A DNA stretch of 64,000 nucleotides, from assembly GCA_934699095.1 (NCBI GenBank), contig CAKUVI010000006.1, positions 1-64,000 on the forward strand, in the 5' to 3' direction. The notes below the pieces were generated by a model. It was not told the origin of the DNA. It did not search any database and saw only the letters and a program-made list of their open reading frames with translations. Below, in pieces: positions 35,366-44,022 of this stretch. Each line of letters starts with the position of its first letter. Position 1 is the stretch's first letter. The position numbers and the translations under genes were made by a program. The DNA is from an uncultured Bacteroidales bacterium. GTDB taxonomy: Bacteria; Bacteroidota; Bacteroidia; Bacteroidales; WCHB1-69.

Positions 35366-35373
35366 CAAAAGTA
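35366..35373 (-). promoter_or_regulatory. -7 element (minus strand TACTTTTG) for the lipoprotein gene
   Basis: CAAAAGTA reads TACTTTTG on the minus strand, a full TAnnTTTG match about 40 bp before the start codon at 35324. Confidence 0.55.
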
Positions 35374-35396
35374 CAAACTGTTTAAATACCATCAAT

Positions 35397-35553
35397 CCCC
35401 TCACACCGTGAATATGAACCCCTCGTAACGAAAATATGAACCATTATCCCTTTAGGAGGGGGTAGTATATTGATGTTCAGCGTATTATTTAATTTGTCAT
35501 TCCCTCGCATATCGTCATGTTTGCGAGGGGATTGTGGGTTTTTGTGCGAGGGG
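35397..35553. promoter_or_regulatory. Operator-like array of GAGGGG repeats with 22-23 bp period
   Basis: On one side, CCCCTC occurs at 35397-35402 and 35419-35424 (22 bp apart), each followed by ATATGAACC. On the other side, GCGAGGGG occurs at 35523-35530 and 35546-35553 (23 bp apart). An inverted CCCTCGCA at 35502-35509 can pair with the first of these. Two direct repeats about two helical turns apart on each flank suit a LytTR-domain dimer, which recognises direct repeats with this kind of spacing. Confidence 0.5.
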
Positions 35554-35589
35554 TTGCATAATTTTGGCTTCTTGTATCGAAAAAATGGG

Positions 35590-35597
35590 TATCTTTG
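35590..35597 (+). promoter_or_regulatory. -7 element TATCTTTG for the LytTR gene
   Basis: An exact TAnnTTTG match 26 bp before the ATG at 35623 and 37 bp after the last GCGAGGGG repeat. Confidence 0.65.
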
Positions 35598-35622
35598 CCG
35601 CCGTTTTCAATAAAAAATCGAT

Positions 35623-36807
35623 ATGGAACGCAAGAAAACCACTGTGACTATTCTGCTGAATGTTCTGTTCTGCGGCGTGTTGCTTTGGCTTTTTGCCCGC
35701 AACTCTTATCTGCGCCCGTTTTCAGGCAGCTATTTCAAGGAAATACTCGCATGTTCACTGTTGTTAGGGTCATTGTACGCCAATTACTTTCTGTTGTATC
35801 CTAAAATCCACCACAACAGTCCGCTTATTTACTGGATGGCGATAGTGATCTTGGCAGTGGGTGTGGGTTTTATCGATCTGGCCATTTCATACAATGGCAT
35901 CATGTCTTGCAACGCCCAAGTAATCCAATATATTGGTCACTTCAGTTTCTTCTCAATGATTCTGTTTTTTATCATCGGGCGTAATCTTGCCATGAATTTC
36001 TTTCCTTTTTTGCTCAGAGAAAGGAAGCATTTCCAACAGTCCTTAGAGAAAGAGGTCAAGGTCGTTTACCAAACAGTCCGAATGTTTGATGTCACAGACA
36101 AAAAGAGCAAGTTACATCTGGTCAGCATTGATGACATTTTCTATTGTTATCAGCAGCGAAACAGCACCGATGTCTATATGGTGCAGAATATATGTTATTC
36201 CCGGCTTGGATCCATGAAGCATCTTGAACAACTATTCGGAAATAGAGATTTCATCCGTATCACAACCAATGTGTTGGTGCCGTTCCGTTACATCCAAGAG
36301 TGTAAGGACAACATGGTGATTATGAAGAAGATGTCTTGGGAAAATGAGCCCACTGTATTCCATTTGGAGCCCAAGACTCAAAAAGAGATTTCAAAAAAGG
36401 TGACAGAGGGCTTTCAGAGATATAAAGAAGAGATTGTTGCCGGGGAGAGAATCCCAAAGAGACCAGCCCGACGAAAAGTCAAGCGGAAACCGGTAACACC
36501 TTCGGACGAGAAAGTTAAAAAGGTACTTTCCTTCATAGAAAGTCATCCGAATTGCAATACGGGTGGAATTATCACAGGAACAGCAATCCCGCTGAGTACT
36601 GTCGAGCGTTGCATTTCCTCACTCAAAAAGCAAGGACTCATCAAACACTCTGGCAGTAAAAGAAATGGCGGTTACGATGTGGTCAGTCCTCGCCCGGAAA
36701 GAGAAAGAGTGGAATCTGTACAACAGGAGGAAAAGGGTACCACAATAAAATTAGTCCAAGAAACACCTGACAAGGGAAAGCCCGCAGAACCGTCATCCAA
36801 GGAATAG
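35623..36807 (+). CDS. Membrane-anchored LytTR regulator with C-terminal winged-helix region
   Basis: Protein of 394 residues. Four hydrophobic helices occupy about residues 8-125 (ILLNVLFCGVLLWLFA, ILACSLLLGSLYANYFLLYP, IYWMAIVILAVGVGFIDLAI, FFSMILFFIIGRNLAMNFF). A LytTR DNA-binding domain follows (about 150-250: LHLVSIDDIFYCYQQRNSTD, MKHLEQLFGNRDFIRITTNVLV). A basic linker (KRPARRKVKRKP) leads to a winged-helix-like region (about 300-350: VLSFIESHPNCNTGGIITG, LSTVERCISSLKKQGLIKHS) and an acidic disordered tail. Two DNA-binding modules behind a membrane domain is unusual. It is divergent from the lipoprotein cluster and probably controls it and itself through the repeats at 35397-35553. Confidence 0.85.
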   Translation: MERKKTTVTILLNVLFCGVLLWLFARNSYLRPFSGSYFKEILACSLLLGSLYANYFLLYPKIHHNSPLIYWMAIVILAVGVGFIDLAISYNGIMSCNAQVIQYIGHFSFFSMILFFIIGRNLAMNFFPFLLRERKHFQQSLEKEVKVVYQTVRMFDVTDKKSKLHLVSIDDIFYCYQQRNSTDVYMVQNICYSRLGSMKHLEQLFGNRDFIRITTNVLVPFRYIQECKDNMVIMKKMSWENEPTVFHLEPKTQKEISKKVTEGFQRYKEEIVAGERIPKRPARRKVKRKPVTPSDEKVKKVLSFIESHPNCNTGGIITGTAIPLSTVERCISSLKKQGLIKHSGSKRNGGYDVVSPRPERERVESVQQEEKGTTIKLVQETPDKGKPAEPSSKE

Positions 36808-36847
36808 GTCTCTTGCAATGCGGCAACTGTTTGGCGCTGTGTTAGTT

Positions 36848-37079
36848 TTTCTACTGTTTCTTTACTCCGAAAAAGTTGACCAGGCACTCGTCACCCCAAA
36901 ACTCGGCGGCGAGGTCGAAGAGGCGTTCAGCGTTGCGGTCAATGGGTTCGTCTAACCAGTCCACCATGGAGCGGCGGATGCGGGGATGCGGGTTCACGTA
37001 TTTGCCGGGAACGCGGGGCTGGCCGTAGCCCACAGCCCATTCCCTCCATATCCCGTGGATGGGATGGCTGATTTTCTCC
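36848..37079 (-). pseudogene. 3' fragment of an unrecognised gene
   Basis: The minus-strand frame is open without a good start from about 37079 to the stop just below 36851. It reads EKISHPIHGIWREWA, then YGQPRVPGKYVNPHPRIRRS, then MVDWLDEPIDRNAERLFDL and WGDECLVNFFGVKKQ. The composition is GC-rich, with well-structured codons and many conserved-looking residues, which makes a remnant of a real gene more likely than chance. No family was recognised. A GTG at 37033 would give only 60 residues. The rest of the 357 bp gap 36808-37164 has only the -7 box (37120-37127) of the next gene. Confidence 0.4.
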
Positions 37080-37119
37080 GAAAAAAAGAAGAGGAAATGA
37101 TTTACACCAACTTTTTTTA

Positions 37120-37127
37120 TAATTTTG
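37120..37127 (+). promoter_or_regulatory. -7 element TAATTTTG for the outer-membrane barrel gene
   Basis: A TAnnTTTG match 38 bp before the ATG at 37165. Confidence 0.5.
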
Positions 37128-37164
37128 CGCCCGATAATAATAGTGTACTTTCTAATGATTATTT

Positions 37165-37713
37165 ATGTACAGAATTAAATTCATCCCATTTCTGATCGCT
37201 ATCCTCGCAACAGTGTCGTACATGGCAAATGCTCAGTCACCATACAAACACAGCATCGGCGTGACATTGGGCACAACACAAGCTCTGTCATACAAGACCT
37301 TCCTCACCAACCGCTTCGCCGTTCAACTCGATTTGGGTACCAAATACAGTGTGGTCTGTGTCGGTGGCTACTGCAACACCCCGTGTTGGTCGATGGAAGT
37401 CGCTCCTGATTTCATGTACGAAGGACATTTCGTGAAGGGTTTGTACGGTTTTGTTGGCGGAGGACTGAGTCTCGGGCTCAGTTTTGCACCTCAGGTTTGT
37501 TACTTTAGTTCCAAGGTGCCTGGTCTGGTTGTCAGGAATATCATGGGGAAGGCCGGAGCCAACGGCATTTTCGGATTAGAGTACAAGTTCGACATCCCAC
37601 TATCCTTACAGATCGACATCCGTCCGGGCTACCGGTTCCAGTTCAATGGAGAAACCACAGTAAACCACACAATCGACTTGGGCCTTGATTTCGGTGTACG
37701 GTATGTTTTCTGA
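37165..37713 (+). CDS. Small outer-membrane beta-barrel protein
   Basis: Exported protein of 182 residues with a signal peptide (FIPFLIAILATVSYMANAQ). Alternating strands suggest an eight-stranded barrel: HSIGVTLGTTQALSYKTF, RFAVQLDLGTKYSVVC, GLYGFVGGGLSLGLSF, GIFGLEYKFDIPLSLQID, HTIDLGLDFGVRYVF. The last strand ends in phenylalanine, the usual BAM signal. It fits the outer-membrane protein beta-barrel (OmpA-like barrel) group without a peptidoglycan-binding domain. Two cysteines (CVGGYCNTPC) sit in an early loop. Function unknown. It is separate from the ribosomal genes downstream, which have their own promoter. Confidence 0.8.
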   Translation: MYRIKFIPFLIAILATVSYMANAQSPYKHSIGVTLGTTQALSYKTFLTNRFAVQLDLGTKYSVVCVGGYCNTPCWSMEVAPDFMYEGHFVKGLYGFVGGGLSLGLSFAPQVCYFSSKVPGLVVRNIMGKAGANGIFGLEYKFDIPLSLQIDIRPGYRFQFNGETTVNHTIDLGLDFGVRYVF

Positions 37714-37794
37714 GGCAGACTTATTTTTTGCCATTTACACGGCGCATGAAAACAAGAATTTTTGAAAAAAAAATAAAAAAAAGTGTTCGGAGTG

Positions 37795-37824
37795 TTGGTT
37801 AGAAAGAAAAAAGTATTATATTTG
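37795..37824 (+). promoter_or_regulatory. Strong promoter of the ribosomal protein block
   Basis: TTG at 37795-37797 and TATATTTG at 37817-37824 are separated by 19 bp, the ideal Bacteroidota -33/-7 spacing. The expected leader before rplC is about 115 nt, long enough for autoregulation by a ribosomal protein. Confidence 0.8.
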
Positions 37825-37944
37825 CACGCTTGATAGAAGTGCTGTGTTCTTGTTGATAACTATTTGATTTACAAGTTGTTGATAAGCAAATATAGTGCTT
37901 ATGTCATGCGAAAAAAGTAATTTAAATTTCAAAATTAACCAAAA

Positions 37945-38574
37945 ATGTCAGGATTAATAGGAAAAAAAATTGGAATGACTAGCATCTACGATGCCTCCGG
38001 CAAGGTTGTGCCGTGCACAGTGTTAGAGGCTGGTCCTTGCGTAGTGACGCAAGTAAAAACCGTCGAGACGGACGGCTACAGTGCTATCCAATTGGGCTAC
38101 GACGAGAAGAAAGAGAAGAACACCACGAAATCGCTCAAGGGTCATTTCGCGAAGGCGGGCACAACACCGAAAAAGATTGTCCGTGAGTTCACGCGTTTTG
38201 AGGAAGGTCACCAGAAATCATTGGGTGATGTTCTTGACGTGACAGTTTTCGAAGAGGGCGAATTTGTTGACGTGAGCGGTATTTCCAAGGGTAAAGGATT
38301 CCAGGGCGTTGTTAAGCGTCACGGATTTGGCGGTGTTGGCGATGCCACACACGGTCAGCACAACCGTCTCAGAGCTCCGGGTTCTATGGGAGCGTCTTCA
38401 TATCCTTCACGTGTTTTCAAGGGCATGCGCATGGCAGGCCAGATGGGAAATGCCAAGGTGAAGATGATCAACCTTCAGATCATGAAGATTGTCAAGGAAA
38501 AGAATTTGGTATTAGTTAAGGGTTCCGTTCCAGGAGCTAATGGTTCATATATAATTATTGAGAGATGGAGCTAA
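37945..38574 (+). CDS. rplC: 50S ribosomal protein L3
   Basis: L3, 209 residues, normal length. It starts [20 protein letters not shown], has the [18 protein letters not shown] segment and the [20 protein letters not shown] loop that reaches the peptidyl transferase centre. It is the first gene of the block here, with its own promoter about 120 bp upstream; in most bacteria rpsJ would precede it. Its end overlaps the rplD start by 10 bases. Confidence 0.98.
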   Translation: MSGLIGKKIGMTSIYDASGKVVPCTVLEAGPCVVTQVKTVETDGYSAIQLGYDEKKEKNTTKSLKGHFAKAGTTPKKIVREFTRFEEGHQKSLGDVLDVTVFEEGEFVDVSGISKGKGFQGVVKRHGFGGVGDATHGQHNRLRAPGSMGASSYPSRVFKGMRMAGQMGNAKVKMINLQIMKIVKEKNLVLVKGSVPGANGSYIIIERWS

Positions 38575-39194
38575 CAGTTTATAAAATAGATGGCAGCGCA
38601 ACTGCAAAGACGGTTACCTTGAACGATAAGATCTTCAATGTTGAACCGAACGATCACGCAATATGGCTTGACGTTAAACAATATCTTGCAAATCAGAGAC
38701 AAGGCACACACAACACGTTGGAACGTTCCACGGTTTCTGGCAGCACCCGCAAGCTCAAACGCCAGAAAGGTACTGGCGGTGCACGTGCAGGTAGCATCAA
38801 GTCGCCCACAATCCGCGGCGGTGCAACAGTGTTCGGACCACATCCTCGCGACTATGGTTTCAAGTTGAACAAGAAAGTGAAGAGACTTGCTCGTTTTTCT
38901 GCTTTCACATACAAACAACAGGAAGGCAAGATTACAATCGTGGAAGACTTCACATTTAACGCACCCAAGACCAAGGAATACAGAGCCATGCTCAAGAACC
39001 TCAAGTTGGAAGGTGAAAAGACCCTTCTCCTGTTGCCGGATAACGACAAGAACGTGTTCCTTTCAGGACGTAATTTGCAACGCACCAACATTATGCGCGC
39101 AATCGAGGCCAACACATACCATGTGCTCAATGCTAACCACCTCATCATCTGCGAAAACAGCTTGAAGGAGTTGGAAAAAATGTTAGGCGAATAA
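38565..39194 (+). CDS. rplD: 50S ribosomal protein L4
   Basis: L4, 209 residues. It shows the characteristic loop [20 protein letters not shown] (about 60-80) and the [20 protein letters not shown] segment. L4 lines the exit tunnel and is the regulator of the S10 operon in Escherichia coli; whether it does so in Bacteroidota is unknown. The overlap with rplC indicates coupled translation. Confidence 0.98.
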   Translation: MELTVYKIDGSATAKTVTLNDKIFNVEPNDHAIWLDVKQYLANQRQGTHNTLERSTVSGSTRKLKRQKGTGGARAGSIKSPTIRGGATVFGPHPRDYGFKLNKKVKRLARFSAFTYKQQEGKITIVEDFTFNAPKTKEYRAMLKNLKLEGEKTLLLLPDNDKNVFLSGRNLQRTNIMRAIEANTYHVLNANHLIICENSLKELEKMLGE

Positions 39195-39220
39195 TTTCGA
39201 ACAAATAAAAATCAGAAACA

Positions 39221-39511
39221 ATGAGTATAATCATAAAGCCCATCATCAGCGAAAAGATGAATTTGGTGTCTGAAAAGTACAACCGTTATGGTTTCATGGT
39301 TAACCGTGAGGCTACCAAACCGGAGATCAAGCGCGAAATAGAAGCGTTATACGGTGTGAAAGTGGTTCGTGTGAACACACTCATCCAACGCGGAAAAACC
39401 ACAGCCCGCAACACCAAGGCAGGTGTTATTTTCGGACAGAAGAACAATTTCAAGAAAGCCTACGTATTCGTAGACAAGGACAATAAGATTGATTTTTATA
39501 GCAATATCTAA
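39221..39511 (+). CDS. rplW: 50S ribosomal protein L23
   Basis: L23, 96 residues. It opens [20 protein letters not shown] and has the [19 protein letters not shown] segment. L23 sits at the tunnel exit and docks trigger factor and SRP. Its position between rplD (26 bp gap) and rplB (5 bp gap) is standard. Confidence 0.97.
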   Translation: MSIIIKPIISEKMNLVSEKYNRYGFMVNREATKPEIKREIEALYGVKVVRVNTLIQRGKTTARNTKAGVIFGQKNNFKKAYVFVDKDNKIDFYSNI

Positions 39512-39516
39512 TCAAA

Positions 39517-40341
39517 ATGGCATTAAAAAAATACAAACCAGTAACGCCGGGTCAGCGCTTCAAGGTTATTAGCGCATACGATGACATTACCACCAACAAG
39601 CCAGAAAAGAGTTTGTTGTGTCCGAAACACAGGACAGGCGGAAGAAACAACAGTGGTAAGATGACGATACGGTACCGCGGAGGCGGTCATAAGCAGATGT
39701 ATCGTCTTGTAGATTTCAAAAGAAACAAAGATGGTGTACCGGCAACCGTTAAGACAATCGAGTACGATCCAAACCGTTCAGCCCGCATAGCATTGTTGTT
39801 CTATGCTGACGGCGAAAAACGCTATATCGTGGCTCCTCATGGTATCAAGGTCGGCCAACAAATCGTAAGCGGAAGCGGCGTTGCCCCAGATCTCGGCAAC
39901 TGTCTTCCTATCGGTGAGATTCCGTTCGGTTCTATCATCCATAACATCGAGATGCGTCCAGGTGAAGGCGGCAAAATCGCCCGCAGCGCCGGTTCTTACG
40001 CACAACTCATGTCACGTGACGGCCGTTATGCCATCATCAAACTCCCTTCAGGTGAAACCCGTATGATCCTTTGCTCATGCAAAGCCACTATAGGCATCGT
40101 CTCCAACGGCGATCATAGCCTTGAGGTTTCAGGTAAGGCCGGCCGCAGCCGCTGGTTGGGCCGCCGCCCTCGCAACCGTGGTGTTGTTATGAACCCTGTA
40201 GATCACCCAATGGGTGGTGGTGAAGGCCGCGCATCTGGTGGTAACCCACGTTCACGTAATGGTATGCCTTCTAAAGGTTACAAAACTCGTCGCCCGAAGA
40301 AGAACTCCAACCAATACATTGTTGAAAGAAGAAAAAAATAA
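39517..40341 (+). CDS. rplB: 50S ribosomal protein L2
   Basis: L2, 274 residues. The start is [18 protein letters not shown]; the RNA-binding domain [20 protein letters not shown] and the C-terminal functional segment [20 protein letters not shown], with its conserved His, are intact. L2 is needed for subunit association and peptidyl transfer. Confidence 0.98.
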   Translation: MALKKYKPVTPGQRFKVISAYDDITTNKPEKSLLCPKHRTGGRNNSGKMTIRYRGGGHKQMYRLVDFKRNKDGVPATVKTIEYDPNRSARIALLFYADGEKRYIVAPHGIKVGQQIVSGSGVAPDLGNCLPIGEIPFGSIIHNIEMRPGEGGKIARSAGSYAQLMSRDGRYAIIKLPSGETRMILCSCKATIGIVSNGDHSLEVSGKAGRSRWLGRRPRNRGVVMNPVDHPMGGGEGRASGGNPRSRNGMPSKGYKTRRPKKNSNQYIVERRKK

Positions 40342-40358
40342 CCTAAAAGCTTACAATT

Positions 40359-40637
40359 ATGAGTCGTTCATTAAAAAAAGGCCCTTATATACATTACAAA
40401 CTGGAACAACGCGTTATCGCAGCTCAGGAGTCTGGCAAGAAGTCAACTATCAAGACTTGGTCACGCTCTTCTATGATCTCCCCGGATTTCGTTGGTCTTA
40501 CCATCGCTGTGCATAACGGTAATAAATTCATCCCTGTTTATGTAACCGAAAATATGGTTGGTCATAAGCTCGGCGAATTTGCCCCAACCCGTATATTCCG
40601 CGGCCACGCAGGTCAGAAAGACAAAGGTTCTAAATAA
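40359..40637 (+). CDS. rpsS: 30S ribosomal protein S19
   Basis: S19, 92 residues and complete: [18 protein letters not shown], the [20 protein letters not shown] core and the [14 protein letters not shown] end. It is the last gene of this block, since two terminators follow within 80 bp. In nearly all bacteria rplV, rpsC and rplP come next; here they do not. Confidence 0.98.
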   Translation: MSRSLKKGPYIHYKLEQRVIAAQESGKKSTIKTWSRSSMISPDFVGLTIAVHNGNKFIPVYVTENMVGHKLGEFAPTRIFRGHAGQKDKGSK

Positions 40638-40640
40638 GAA

Positions 40641-40725
40641 TATTTAATTCGAAGTAATTAAATATATATTTTTTTCATGATTTTATGCTGAGAAGCTGTC
40701 GTAGTAATACGACAGCTTTTTTGTT
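40641..40725 (+). terminator. Tandem terminators after rpsS
   Basis: The first is a 9 bp AT-rich stem, TATTTAATT/AATTAAATA (40641-40649, 40656-40664), with a T-run. The second is a strong 11 bp stem, AAGCTGTCGTA/TACGACAGCTT (40693-40703, 40708-40718), with a GTAA loop and a T-rich tail. They end the ribosomal transcript. The rest of the gap to 40907 shows no gene. Confidence 0.9.
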
Positions 40726-40907
40726 TTTTTATAACGGCTCTTACGCTCTTTTTTTAATTCTAATATTGTTATTTGTTGTCGTACTATATGATTTATTTTG
40801 CGCCTCGAAAGGCTGTGAAATTATTGCAGAACTATCAGGCCGATATTCATACAATTATTTCTGTATTCTACAATACTAAAATCAATTATAGCGATCACTC
40901 TTTGCTA

Positions 40908-42956
40908 TTAACGTTTGATAATCTTGACCGTCTCTGAAATCCCGTTTTCCAAAATCAGAGTCAAAAAATAGATTCCTGACACACGCTTCGATATGTCATA
41001 GCATAGAGTGTCTGTTATGGTTTTACCATCATCAACAACTCGACCGGACACGTCCAAAAGGCGGTAGGAAAGAATCTTGCCGTTAGCGCTTTTAACCTTC
41101 AGTTCACCATTGGTCGGATTGGGGGCCACGACAATACCATGCTTAAAATCATAATCTTTAATTCCAACAATCTCTGATGCTGATGTCCAACTTTCACCCA
41201 AATTGTTGTCGAGATTCAGGTCTAAGAGTGACAGGAAATCGCCATCACCGTCTGCCTCCGTTGGCCAGGGAAGCGCATCGTAGTACGTGACGTCATCTAT
41301 AACACGTCCCCACGGATCAGATAGTTGAAGTCGCTGCGACTTGTTAGAAAGATTGCGCTGAAACTGCCCCAAGGCAGGCTGACCGTAGCATTCGGTGAAT
41401 GCCTCGGGATAGGATGCAATATAGACCTCTTGATACGGTGCCAACTTCGAGTTTCCAGGGAACATAAACGATATGCCAAGCTCACTGAAATAACACCCTG
41501 ACGCATCCACTGTATCGGTACTGTTATTGGTTATTCCAATAAATTCCAAACTATTGGCAGAATAACCGTGACCCGATTCGGGATGATAGTTGATTTTTGA
41601 AATGACCAAGGGCGGAATGCTCTCGTCAAAGCAGACCTCATTATCGGTCCATTCGCTGTTTAGCCAAATATATCGGTTCACAAGCCATTGTTTCATTTCG
41701 TTTATATGGGAAGTGTAGCTATAAAACTTTGACCAACGCTGCATATCCCTGTTTACTGCCGGCAGGATGAAGATTCTGAGCGAATCTATGATAGAAACCA
41801 CATTGTAGTGACTGAGCGGCGCTCCACTTATGGAGAGTTCGTTCCATCTGGAATTTAAGACGCATCTGAACATATCGTCCTCGTAAAGCTGATGCCAGAA
41901 ATCAGAACCTGTATTGTCATTGTTGTAGAACTGCAGGACGTCATACCCCGAACGTCCAACCGTTCCAAAATCATAGCCATATGTAAGATTGAAATCCCAT
42001 ATAGGTCCAGCCCTTAATTTGCCACCCCTGTCTTTGTGGAAAAAAGTGCTTTTTTGGTAAATATCCACATTTGAAGAAAACTCACCCATTATCATAAAAT
42101 CGACAAATGAACTCACGTCAATAAATGCAGGGAAGCCTTGTACAACATCTTGATCATGAGCAGCGATCAGGGATGTGACGGTGTCGAAATAATCATGGAT
42201 ATATGAGGCTTGTTGAGTTGAAATAAGTTCGGGCTTAGGGGCGTGGAAAATATAGTTCACATCCTCATAGTAGTTGTATGCCGACGTTGACCATGCGATC
42301 GAATCACCGCCCGTAGTCTTGTCGGCTTTTATGATGTAACCGCCGGAGAGGGCTGGATGTTCGTTGTCTGACTCAGCCATTTTTTCAATATTAACACGAT
42401 TCTTATCGACCTTTATTTTCTCAACAAGAATATATAACCCCATATACGTGCCGTTTACAATCAATTCGCAATATTTAACACGGGGTGAATAGTATCCTAA
42501 CTGTTCATAGAGATGGTACGATAGGCAGTCGCGAAGATATGAAGGCTCGTCGTTCATGGCATTGAGAATCCAGTCGTTTTCAGCTGGCAGTCCAAGAAGG
42601 GGCACGTTGTTGTTAGAGACATCATCTTCCTGGCGTGTTTCGAAGCCATAGGATTTTTTTTCATGGTTTTGCGAGGTGGAGCCACGCAGCTCGATAGCGA
42701 TTCGACCATTGTAGTTCAGATAGGCATTGTCGTTTTGATTGGAAAGATAGTTTACTGTAGTATCGTTGACGTAGAGAATTTTAAGGTGGGCTCCTGTTTT
42801 AGGTTCGTCAAGTATCGGGTTATGGGTGTTTGTTTCCGGATTGATATCTGTGCGGATAATAAAAATCGGAAGATGTGAGGATGTGAAATCCTGTGCATTA
42901 ATAGTGAAGACAGATAGTACTGCCAATAAAGCGATAATGGGAGATTTGTACGACAT
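40908..42956 (-). CDS. CotH kinase family protein with lamin-tail-like and T9SS sorting domains
   Basis: Exported protein of 682 residues from ATG 42956 (SYKSPIIALLAVLSVFTINA signal); an upstream start at 43046 is unlikely. A CotH domain fills about residues 50-390: ELRGSTSQNHEKKSYGFETR, LLGLPAENDWILNAMNDEPS, YMGLYILVEKIKVDKNRV, GGYIIKADK and the WDFNLTYGYD segment. CotH proteins are atypical kinases. A lamin-tail-like domain is near 490-570 (LVISKINYHPESGHG, EFIGITNNSTDTVDASGCY). The C-terminal 75 residues are a T9SS sorting domain (VVAPNPTNGELKVKS, YRLLDVSGRVV, GIYFLTLILENG). A CAAAGTTA box at 42989-42996 (TAACTTTG) is the promoter candidate. Confidence 0.88.
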   Translation of the reverse strand: MSYKSPIIALLAVLSVFTINAQDFTSSHLPIFIIRTDINPETNTHNPILDEPKTGAHLKILYVNDTTVNYLSNQNDNAYLNYNGRIAIELRGSTSQNHEKKSYGFETRQEDDVSNNNVPLLGLPAENDWILNAMNDEPSYLRDCLSYHLYEQLGYYSPRVKYCELIVNGTYMGLYILVEKIKVDKNRVNIEKMAESDNEHPALSGGYIIKADKTTGGDSIAWSTSAYNYYEDVNYIFHAPKPELISTQQASYIHDYFDTVTSLIAAHDQDVVQGFPAFIDVSSFVDFMIMGEFSSNVDIYQKSTFFHKDRGGKLRAGPIWDFNLTYGYDFGTVGRSGYDVLQFYNNDNTGSDFWHQLYEDDMFRCVLNSRWNELSISGAPLSHYNVVSIIDSLRIFILPAVNRDMQRWSKFYSYTSHINEMKQWLVNRYIWLNSEWTDNEVCFDESIPPLVISKINYHPESGHGYSANSLEFIGITNNSTDTVDASGCYFSELGISFMFPGNSKLAPYQEVYIASYPEAFTECYGQPALGQFQRNLSNKSQRLQLSDPWGRVIDDVTYYDALPWPTEADGDGDFLSLLDLNLDNNLGESWTSASEIVGIKDYDFKHGIVVAPNPTNGELKVKSANGKILSYRLLDVSGRVVDDGKTITDTLCYDISKRVSGIYFLTLILENGISETVKIIKR

Positions 42957-42988
42957 TTCTAAGGTAGAACAGATGAAAAAACAGAACG

Positions 42989-42996
42989 CAAAGTTA
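42989..42996 (-). promoter_or_regulatory. -7 element (minus strand TAACTTTG) for the CotH gene
   Basis: CAAAGTTA on the plus strand reads TAACTTTG, about 35 bp before the start at 42956. Confidence 0.55.
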
Positions 42997-43176
42997 TAAA
43001 AAATATTGATGCCGACAACGTTGATATACCTATTGTTACTTTGCAATAAAAAATGTTGGTTTTGCTAAAACCAACATTATCTCCTTTACTTATTTTTGAG
43101 TGATCAAATCAAATAAAAAAATATATTTAAGTCTTGGCAAAGACCTGCCTTTTAATGGGGAAAGAAACAGATAGGT

Positions 43177-44019
43177 TTATTCGTTTTTTTTAAGATACTC
43201 TTCGGCGTATTGATAGAATTTTCTGGCCATTTCATGGTTGCCGCGCTTTTCAGCTTCTTTTGCTATGCTTATGTATGATTCATAAACCCCTTCCCTCGAA
43301 AGCATAAGGCCCTTGTAATAGTCGTCGTTACAGTATCCGCTCGGCATATTGTTGCAGAAATGCTCCAAAACGGTGAACACTTCCAGGGCTTCAGCTGAAC
43401 GACCGCTCTTGACCAGATTGTCGCCATGTGAGTATAGACGCTCGTACAATTGCAGGGTAAAATCGGAAATCCTCATCTCCAATTCGTCAGAAAGGCCATC
43501 TTGGGAATATACTTTGTGTATAAGATCAACGCTTTCAGAATATTTTTCGGTGGCGAGTGATATTTTTGCATATTCAAGCAGTGATTCGGGATGGTTGGGG
43601 TTGTATTGTAACGCTCGTTCCAAATGATACACTGCTTTTGATGTATCGCGAAATGCAAGATCTTCTTTCGCTATATTGTAAAATATATCACTGATTCTTC
43701 CTTTTTTAGATTGGAATGTGTCGTTTTTGGATAAAATTTTTGAATAGACGTAATCAAATCTATGTTTTAACGCGTAGAAGTCTGAACGTTTGTCAGCTGA
43801 GACAGTTTTGTTAAACTCCTTTTTGGTCTTTTGCATCTCTTTTATGATCTCCTCCATGTATATGCAGTGAAGAGATAGGATTTCAGGGTCGTTGTGATTA
43901 AGTTCACCGCTGCGTGTCTGCCATTTGTCAATTTTTTGAGACAGAGAAATGCCGGCCGACTGCGAGTATGCATTGACGGCTATTGAGAATGACAAAAATA
44001 TAGCGGCAATTCTTTTCAC
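43177..44019 (-). CDS. Exported tetratricopeptide-repeat protein
   Basis: Exported protein of 280 residues with a signal peptide (KRIAAIFLSFSIAVNAYSQS). It is helical throughout. TPR-like units lie around residues 125-160 (DTSKAVYHLERALQYNPNHPESLLEYA), 160-190 (TEKYSESVDLIHKVYSQ) and at the C terminus (AEKRGNHEMARKFYQYAEEYL). The protein probably works as a periplasmic adaptor. It starts 3 bp after the thioredoxin lipoprotein gene in the same direction, so it is in the murD-thioredoxin-TPR operon. No specific partner is evident. Confidence 0.8.
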   Translation of the reverse strand: MKRIAAIFLSFSIAVNAYSQSAGISLSQKIDKWQTRSGELNHNDPEILSLHCIYMEEIIKEMQKTKKEFNKTVSADKRSDFYALKHRFDYVYSKILSKNDTFQSKKGRISDIFYNIAKEDLAFRDTSKAVYHLERALQYNPNHPESLLEYAKISLATEKYSESVDLIHKVYSQDGLSDELEMRISDFTLQLYERLYSHGDNLVKSGRSAEALEVFTVLEHFCNNMPSGYCNDDYYKGLMLSREGVYESYISIAKEAEKRGNHEMARKFYQYAEEYLKKNE

Positions 44020-44022
44020 CTG

